This document shows positions 13,001-22,000 of a DNA stretch of 64,000 bases, piece after piece (the stretch's first letter is position 1; the number at the start of each line of letters is the position of its first letter). Source of the DNA: Mermis nigrescens. Lineage: Eukaryota > Nematoda > Enoplea > Mermithida > Mermithidae. The stretch covers positions 264,001 through 328,000 of the forward strand of contig JAVLUZ010000172.1 of NCBI GenBank assembly GCA_036768485.1, read 5' to 3'. The notes under the pieces were generated by a model, which saw nothing but the letters and a program-made list of their open reading frames with translations, had not been told where the DNA came from and did no database searches. The position numbers and the translations under genes are program-made.

Positions 13001-16000
13001 AGAATAGGTCGACTAGTTGTGAGAGCGCACCATGATCGTAAAAATCCATTTTTCTAAAGTTAATTGAAGAGTAAATATAAATTTGGACTAGCACAACAAC
13101 ATAACACAATAAATAAAACAGTGATAAAAAAATTTGTAAATCGAAACAGTTAACAATTCGAATCTTAAGTTCGAAAATTCGAATTTACAATCGAATTTGG
13201 CAATTTTTGAAAGACTTCTGTATCCACAAGGAAAATATTACAATTCAAGCGACTGTTTACATGAAAAATTTTAAAATTTCTTGAGTTAAGCTTGACAGGT
13301 TATCAATAGCCAGCATTTCTGCCCGCAAGCCAAATACGTAATATCGGTTTAAGCAATACAGAGGATTTGCCCCGGGGCACATAAACGCGAATCATTCCGT
13401 TGGGATAAACTGGGCCACTTTTCATATGGGATGGTAATGGGCAGAGAGTAAAAGCAACTAAAAGCTGCAAATTTCCTACAGCCTACATACAAACAGATAA
13501 GCACAATTCTGAATTTGAATTCGAAATCAAAACATGCCCTAATTCATTCAAGAAAATTTGCCAAAAACAATTATGTACAAGCATGTGAAATAATGAAAAA
13601 TTAAATTTCGATGTATGGCAAATTCGAAGACGGGGACACCGTAAACCTTACGTTAACATGAAACTTTCAAACTGGCTCCATTACATAGATAAAAGTCTCT
13701 TCTTTCAAAATGAGTTAAAAGTTTTAGGCCAGATGCCAGCTGTTCAAGCGTTACTGTAATTTGTTTACACCCTATTTTGATATTGTTTAACGCGAATAGC
13801 ATAATTGGTCCTGCCATTAGCTTGCACCCTATTTTAACGAAATCCAAAAATTTTGCACTCAGTAGAACGCATATCTAATCTGGGAGTTTAAACAATGTGC
13901 TAATTAATTTTTGTGACTAAATATATTGCCGAAAATGTCAAAAAAGGTTACCTACATACGCAGTAATGTGATACAAGGCATAAAATCTGGGGTTTAACAC
14001 AATGTCAAAGTAAGGTGTAAACAAATTGCCATAGGACACAAACCGTTGGCAGCTGGCCAAACTTTTTGACGCGGTTTTAACAAAGACATATTTATCTATC
14101 TAATGCAGCTAGTCTTAAAGTTGTATGTTCAAATCAGCCAAAGTTATGACCTGTTAAACAGAAATGTAGCCTTTTTTATGGGCCACGCTGTCCCGGTTTT
14201 CGGGGTCGGGATTGAAGATTAACAGTTAACATTGCATGACCACATACCAATTCAAAAAGGATAAAAACGATACCTTCACTTGTTTGTAGAGCATACTAAT
14301 AAAGCTGGTTATGTTCAACATTTTCAAACTTGGTTTTAGAAATTTAGCATTCCTTTCAATTTTAATCACTAATCGCTCTCGCTTTTTCGTATTCTTCCAC
14401 AGTTTTTTCTAAACGGTATTCTATGGTGCGCTGATTGCAGAGGAGCCAAATTAGCTTTTCAGCATTTTTGGGCGGCAACCGATTCCGGGCAGTGTTTTTT
14501 TGTACAAGGTCCATTAAAACATGTACAAAGATGGTCCCCAAAAGCCTTTGCACATTTTGTAGACACAAACTTTTGTACACTAGAATATGGTGCAGTAGCG
14601 ATTTTAGTGTTGTAAAAACAGAGTTGTTCGACTTTTGGTAATGTATTTTAGCTAATTTCTAAGTCTCTAAAGGCAAAAATCACTAAGAATCGTCTTAAAA
14701 CGGCGCGAAGCGGCGAAAAATTTGACATTTTTCCTTTTGAAATGTAATTAATGCCATTATAAAGATATATAGAACACACCATTACGCATTTCGGCGCGAA
14801 GCGCCGAAATTTTTCGCGAGTGTTATACCTTTTTTGCAATTTTTATCTTCCCAAAAATCTTTGTACATGTACAAAGACGGTCCCGAAAAGTCTTCGTACA
14901 TCGAGAAAAATCTTTGCCGAATACAAAAAAACACTGATTCCGTGTATCAGTAATGACGCGTTTTCCAACTTTGAATTCTCTTTCAGACGACACGCTGCTA
15001 AGCGGAATACATAGGTACTGCCTAGTGAGCTGCATTGAAAACGGCATTCAATTTGTTATCACTAAAAAGTAAACTGATACATTGGTTTTTTGAGACAAAA
15101 TGTGAAATATAAGAAATATGGTGCACGATCAGTAAGTTATTATTAAAATTTTTGAAGATTTTATGTTGTTCACCTGCCACCAATATACATATTCAGTCAC
15201 ACCCATAGCCACGATTTTATTTAAGGGGAAAATCTATTTTTGTTGGTGAAAGCAGTGCTAAAATGTTTGAATTGGCCTCAGAGTTCCGAAAGTTTTGAGA
15301 TATACGCACTTTATGGTGATAAATATGCGAACATGTATGTACGTGTTAACAACATGGCGACTAGGCGTACATTTTATGAAATATCGCGAGTGTCGAGTTT
15401 AACATATTCATTATGTTCGTGGATGAATCATCATTGTTTGGTGTTTGCCGAATTTATTTGCTATTTACAAAATTCTCCTGTGTACCAAAAAATTAAATGT
15501 TATATTTCACCCCCGAAAAAAATTCAACCCCGACTCGAAAAATCTTGCCCCCGGTCGGGGGTCGAGGTTTAGGCCGGGGTTTTTCGGGGTCGGAGTCCCC
15601 GTACGATCATTGCTTAGGGCTGATTACAGAGTGTCTAAAGCAAAGCATATTGTCAATGTCAAAATCCAGAGGCTATCTTTCGATTACAATTTTTATACAG
15701 AATATGCGATAGTGTAAAAGAATAAAAACCGATCGAAATAGCGACAAAATACACATAAAACCTAAATGCATACTTGAGAATTTATCAACTTATTTGACAA
15801 CATCGACAAATGGAAGCAATGCTAATCATTCCGTTATTATAATTTACTGCCTATAACTAATGCATCGCATTGCAAACGTACAGGCTCACTGAAAATCTAT
15901 TACTTTAAACAGAACATTTAGAAGCGTACTTCGAATTTGCGCTCAAATTCTTCAAATTCGATCATTCTTGCTTCGTATCCTTCGGCCAATAAAGACACTG

Positions 16001-19000
16001 GAAAAATAGAGAAATGTAAAATGTAATAAACAATTTAAAAAGTAATCATAAAATCTAAGGTACAAGATCGAAAGTAAATTTTCGGACGATTATGGGGATC
16101 GAGATACATAATAATGATCTTTAAAAAGATAGAAAAATATTAATTGATGCAAAAGATGTTAAATGTTTGCATTTTTGCAAACTTTATTATTCACTAACTA
16201 GCATGCATCTGCAGTCAGGTTTTTCATTAATTATCCTATCATTTTTGATCGTTTTCATTTTTAATATTTTATTGCTTATTGATTTTTCAATTCTTTTTCT
16301 TTTTTATTTTTTCAAAATCATAGGGACACAGCACGATTAGTCTGAAGATGAGTCGGCTACACAATAACAAGTGACTTGCGGAGATATAAGGCATAATGTG
16401 AAAAAACTTTAATTTTTTATACAATTCCCACCTTTCATTTACATGATCAAAATTCAAAAGCTCGTTGTGAACGTTATAACAGACGTGTTCTGGGGGGTTT
16501 CAGACCCCCCAGAATGGTAAGTGAACCCCGCAAAATAGTTGGCGACCCCCAGAATTGTCGATTTTTCGTAAAAGTTGGTCAAAGTTGCAAAAAGTGTGCC
16601 TTTTAAAAGTTTTTAGTTCATTTTTGGCTAAAAAATTTCGAATTTTCGGCGCTTCGCGCCATATACTTATTTTTGACTATATTTTTTGTCCAATTTTCTC
16701 ATTTTTTTCAAAATTTTGTTGAAAATGTTTTTTACATTTTTATGTTCATAGGAAGAACGAGCATTGTCTGAAACGTCAGAAAACAGTGTTTTTGACGTGT
16801 ACCCTTCGTTTTTAGCCCAAAAAGGCACTTTTTAAAAATTTTTTGGGCCTGACTCCCCAGAATTCTCATGCTGTACACGTATGGTAATAACTAGTCGTCG
16901 GGAAAACACATAGAAAAGAACCACCGCAAAACTCTGACGGGAGAACACATCAGGGTTTGAATTTCTTGAACGCTTCAGTATCATCAGGGATAACTTTCAA
17001 GCAAATTACGAGCGTAAAAAGGTAAAGTGCTCACTCGGCGACAGGGCTATGCCTCTATTTCGCAATCTGTACTGCAACATTTCTCTCGCAGATACGAAGA
17101 ACACCCGGTTGCTTGCTTCTTCGATAGAACCGACGCCCAGTTCTTCAACGAAAAACCTCAAAAATTGCTGCATGTGTTGCTCCTTGACCTGGATATTATA
17201 TTATCGGAAGATCAAAGAGCGAAAAACGGAATGGATCGTGCGCAATATTTGTTTCATACTAATTTTCAGTTGAGGACCATGGTTTTTTGTATTCGGCAAA
17301 GATTTTTCCCGATGTACAGAGACTTTTCAGGATCGTCTTTGTACATGTACAAAGATCTTAGGGAAGACCAAAACTGTAAAAAGGTGTGAAATCCCCAAAA
17401 ATTTTGGGCGCTTCGCGCCGAAATAAATAATTGTTTGTCCTATATATCTTTAAGATGGCAGAATTTGCATTTAAAATAGGAAAATGTCAAATTTTTCGGC
17501 GCTTCGCGCCGTTTTGAGACAATTTTTAGTAATTTTTGGCGTCAGAAACCCAGAAATGAGCTAAAATACACTAGAAAGGGTCAAAAAACCTTGTTTTACC
17601 ACACTAAAATCGCTACTGTACCATATTATAGTATAAAAAAATTTGCACGTATAAAATGTACAACGACTTTTAGGGAACATCTTTGTACATGTACAAACGA
17701 ACCTTGTACAAAAAAATACTGTTCAGGACACTCGGTAAATTAAACTGACAGCTTCTCTTATTGTCTCAAATCGGCATATTATTCCTCAAAACGTAGTAAA
17801 AAATTATTAAAAAGATTGTCTGAAAAGAAATGCGAAGCGAAATAGTATACAAAGCAGAAAGCGTCTAACATAAACCAATTTATACAAAATGATTTACATG
17901 CTTAAATTTTAAGGCTTCTCGACCACATCACTGACATCGACATCAGAATGAAAAAACAAGAAAAATTTGAAAAATTTATTTTTTTGCGGAAAATTTGTTT
18001 CGAGAGGCTAAGCAGGAAACCAGTGATAATAGAGCTTGTTTAGGTTATACACAATTTTCGCTAGAGCATTTATACTTGACGTGCATATCTCCAGCGATTA
18101 TGCACCTGAATTTTTTTTACAATGACTTTTTGCTTTTTGTCTTTTTCGACGAGAAAATTTCGTTTAATAGTGACGAAAGGTACAAAATTCGATACTACTC
18201 AAATGCTAAATTGAAATATAAGCCGTCTTCAAATAAAAGAAATGACAGAAGCGATTGGTCTTCACACACTAGCTCAAAATTTAAAAAATATAATTATTAA
18301 TTAATAAAATTAATAATTAGTTGTGTCAAAATCGACTAGAGCCGAACTAAGCATATCGGGTGTTGAATTATAAATTTTTAAGGCACATCAGGTGCTAAAT
18401 GAGCGAAGAAAAGTGGACAAAAATGAGAGATAAGGAATAATAATAGAGATAAGGTACCTATTTGATAAAAAAATGATACAAATTACAAAAAATTTGTAGG
18501 TCGCTCATTAAAAATGTTCCGGGAATGGAAACAACGCTAGCCACGAAAGCAATTAGCGCAGCGAAAATATTACAAAACAATCAGGCACGTAGCTGGCCGT
18601 CCTATAATGGGGGACCAACACCGATTTTTTGGGGGGGGGGAGCTAAGCCAAAAAACCAAAAATAGCACAAAATAACGTTTACAACGTCCTATTTTTTCGA
18701 TTTCTCTAAATTTCAGGGGGTCCGTCCATTCCCCCAGAGATGCGTGCCTCAAAACAATACTGACTTGATCCATAAATTCCGGCTCTGCAGCGCTAGCATC
18801 CCAGCGGTTGTTTAGAATAAAGAGGTTTGGCTTGGACAATTTGGCTTTGACTCGATGAAAAAAGTTCTTTTCCTGCAAACGACAAAAATAAAAATCCTTC
18901 ATTTTATGAACTAAAACATACATAAAGTTTTTAAATCGCTTCGCATGGAATCCTAAATATTACAGGGGATTCCCAACCCCCCTCAAAAGTCAGGAAATTT

Positions 19001-22000
19001 TGAACCACAGATTTTTTGGCGAACACTTGCGTTCTATTTTTGGCAATTTTTTAAGTACTTTTAGCCATTTTCAACCAAAAATGAAGATCACTTGCCTACT
19101 CCTCTCCATAAAATTGACGGGCTACACCCGCCCACTCCTAAACATATTATAGCCAAGATCAAGCCAGTAAACCATGACATACGGTTAGCAGCTCAATATA
19201 TAGATATTCCAAGTCTCATTGCAAGCTTAAAAGCAGCTCATATTAAATATAGATAAGAATCAAATTAAATTTAAAACTCAAACGTTTAATGAAAATTGTT
19301 CAATTACGCGCATAGCTAGAATAAGAGTACTGTACCGTACAAATACACGATACATACATACCTACATATGTATATAACACTGACGGCCTTCCACATTCAA
19401 ATTAGATAGTTGAATCAGGCTGGAAAACATCTTAAGCTGAGCTCATATGAAATTACTAGAGATCTTCAACGAAGTATGTCAAAAAATTCGTAAAAGCTTG
19501 CAGGAGTTTCGAAATTCAATGTTAATATTAGCCTGAATTATGATATCAAATTGGACCTTATTCTTTCCGGTCCACCCTGTACAAACGAAAATAAAATAAA
19601 TAAACAATTACAAAATAAAAAAGTTAGCAGCAAATTAAATGAATAGTTTTATGTATGTATTTACATACAAACTTAGGGTAAAAAAAGGTAAACGATAAAT
19701 AATAAACATATGTAAATAAATAAATAATTACCTAAATCGGTATATAAATTCAGTGATAAATAAATAAAAGTACCGTTTGAGTTAAAGTGGATTCAGCATT
19801 ACACACCAAAACAAACACATCGGCATCCAAACAATGCTTGTCAATCCAACTATCAAACTGCGGTGATAAGTCAACGCCCGGGCTACAAAATTATATGATA
19901 GGCCAGAGTTTTAATAGAGGAAAAAACAAAAACAGGAGAAAACGAAAAATAAAGTAAGAAGCAACCTGTTATATGAAGAGTAAGAACACATAAAATATCT
20001 ACATTAGAAGAATAAAAAATATGGAGGACTCATAAAATCTTTAAATAAGTACGTATGCAGAAGCATTAGCTTAGCACTGAGAAAATAATGAGCTTAAAAT
20101 ATATAGTTGTTTCTTCTTTTCCAGAAACGGTATTTTTGATATATTTTGAAATACGATAAAAATACAGTACAATCCATTAAAAATACGGTCAACTTTATTT
20201 CGAGAGGTCGATCTATTTTGACCGATTTCTGTAGGCAGTTCATTTATTACTGTACGCAATTCCATCAGAAAACTCGATTGATACAGTAATAATTCTCAAA
20301 AAGGTTAATTGCCAAACCTGGATACGATTTAAAATGCTTCCAATACATGTAGATGTATTCGCAATTACATAATATCCAAAAAATACTGACCTGTCGAGTA
20401 AAATTACTTCGTTGGTTAGCAAGCGAGAATCAGTTCTTGGCCACATGATACGAACTAGAGCATCTTCTCCCATATCCTTGCCACATAAAGCATTAGAAAG
20501 AGAATCGATTGACTGAAAGATTGTAAAAAAAGAGTTTAAGAAAAAAGTTCGTGACTGACACTAAATAAAACTTACATCGAATCAAGAATTTCAAAATTAT
20601 ATAGTTCAAAACTATCTACATATGTATAACATTTATTTAAATTTTTTGAAACAATTTGAACTTATTTGAAACAATGCAAATTTTTAACTTATTTGAACTA
20701 ACGCAAGAAATGGAGATGTAATACACAGATCATAACGAAGACTAGCAAAATTCATCAAAGCCGTTGAAAGCATATGCTTCTTAAACATGAAGGGCATATC
20801 AAACTCACTTATTTGTGTGGATGAATGAATTGTATGACTTACCCTTAATTGAGTAAGTAAAAAATATAGGGACTGAATGTATTTTCATTGAAGCCCAGGA
20901 TTTCTAATTTATAAGTTGAAAAAGCCAAAATAAAAATATCACGACCACAGATGCATAGCATGGTTGGTCTCAGAGGCGTAACCGGGATTTTATTACTGGA
21001 ATGGGCCGAAAATCTCGAAGTCCGTAGGAGATGCGCGAAAAAATGGCATTTTTGGGCGTTTCTAGACGAGATCTACGCCATGCCATGGTGAAGAAAAACA
21101 TTCTAAAAAATTGAAAAATTTTCTTGCTTAATTTTAAACTTGGAGATCAAAAATCTATCCTTTAGTCTATCTGTATGACTAATTTCTCAATATCAAGTTA
21201 AAGCTTGATTCGAAAAAATTTCGAAATTCTTGTCTTTGCATTGAATTTTGCGGTTTCGCAAAGAAAATTAATGCAGAAAATAATAAATCGGCGCGATGCG
21301 CCGAAATTTTTTGACATATTCACAATTGTTAAGTCAAATCTGGGTTTCCAAGATAATAAATGAGATAGAAAATGAGAAATCCAGCGCGAAGCGCCGGAAA
21401 ACATTGAGTTTAGTAGCTCGAAATTGTGCTAAAAGCGCACTTTAGCTGTCCTTAATTTTTCCTTTGGAAGACCCTTATGAAAAATGTCATTTCGGAGGGG
21501 CGGCTCCCATCTGGTTACGCTCATGTTTGGTCCGGAGGGAGGGTTAGTCAGAGAGCGTTTTATCCAAAATGGCTTCAAAAACTGGAATAAATGGAAAAAT
21601 AGCATGAAAACCCCATTCATTCACAGTTGCTGATTATTTCCAAGCACCTTTGCAGAAAATTATCGATTTTCATCAATTTTTGACCCTCATATTGCCGTAT
21701 TGACCCCAGAAAATTTTTCAATTTAAAAATCCGGGGATCTCATTCACGTGCATGTCTGGTCATGACAGCTGTACACATCGAATCTTACTCCATATTATTC
21801 AATTTCTTAAACGATGAAAATCTAAAAATTTTTGTGGTGACATTTTTACTGTTAATGTTGCAGATTCACTGAAGAATACCTGCAAACTCTTTTGCTCTTC
21901 CGATCCCTCAGTTAGAATAAATTTTTCACCAGAAGGCGATCCTTCGACTTGCAAAAAGCATCTCGTCGTGTGGCCTATGCCTGAGGGAAGAACTTTAGCA

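Noticed and set aside
17027..17389. Plus-strand ORF of 120 codons
   Set aside because: It is antisense to mitofusin exon 8 and runs into a family-1 MITE.
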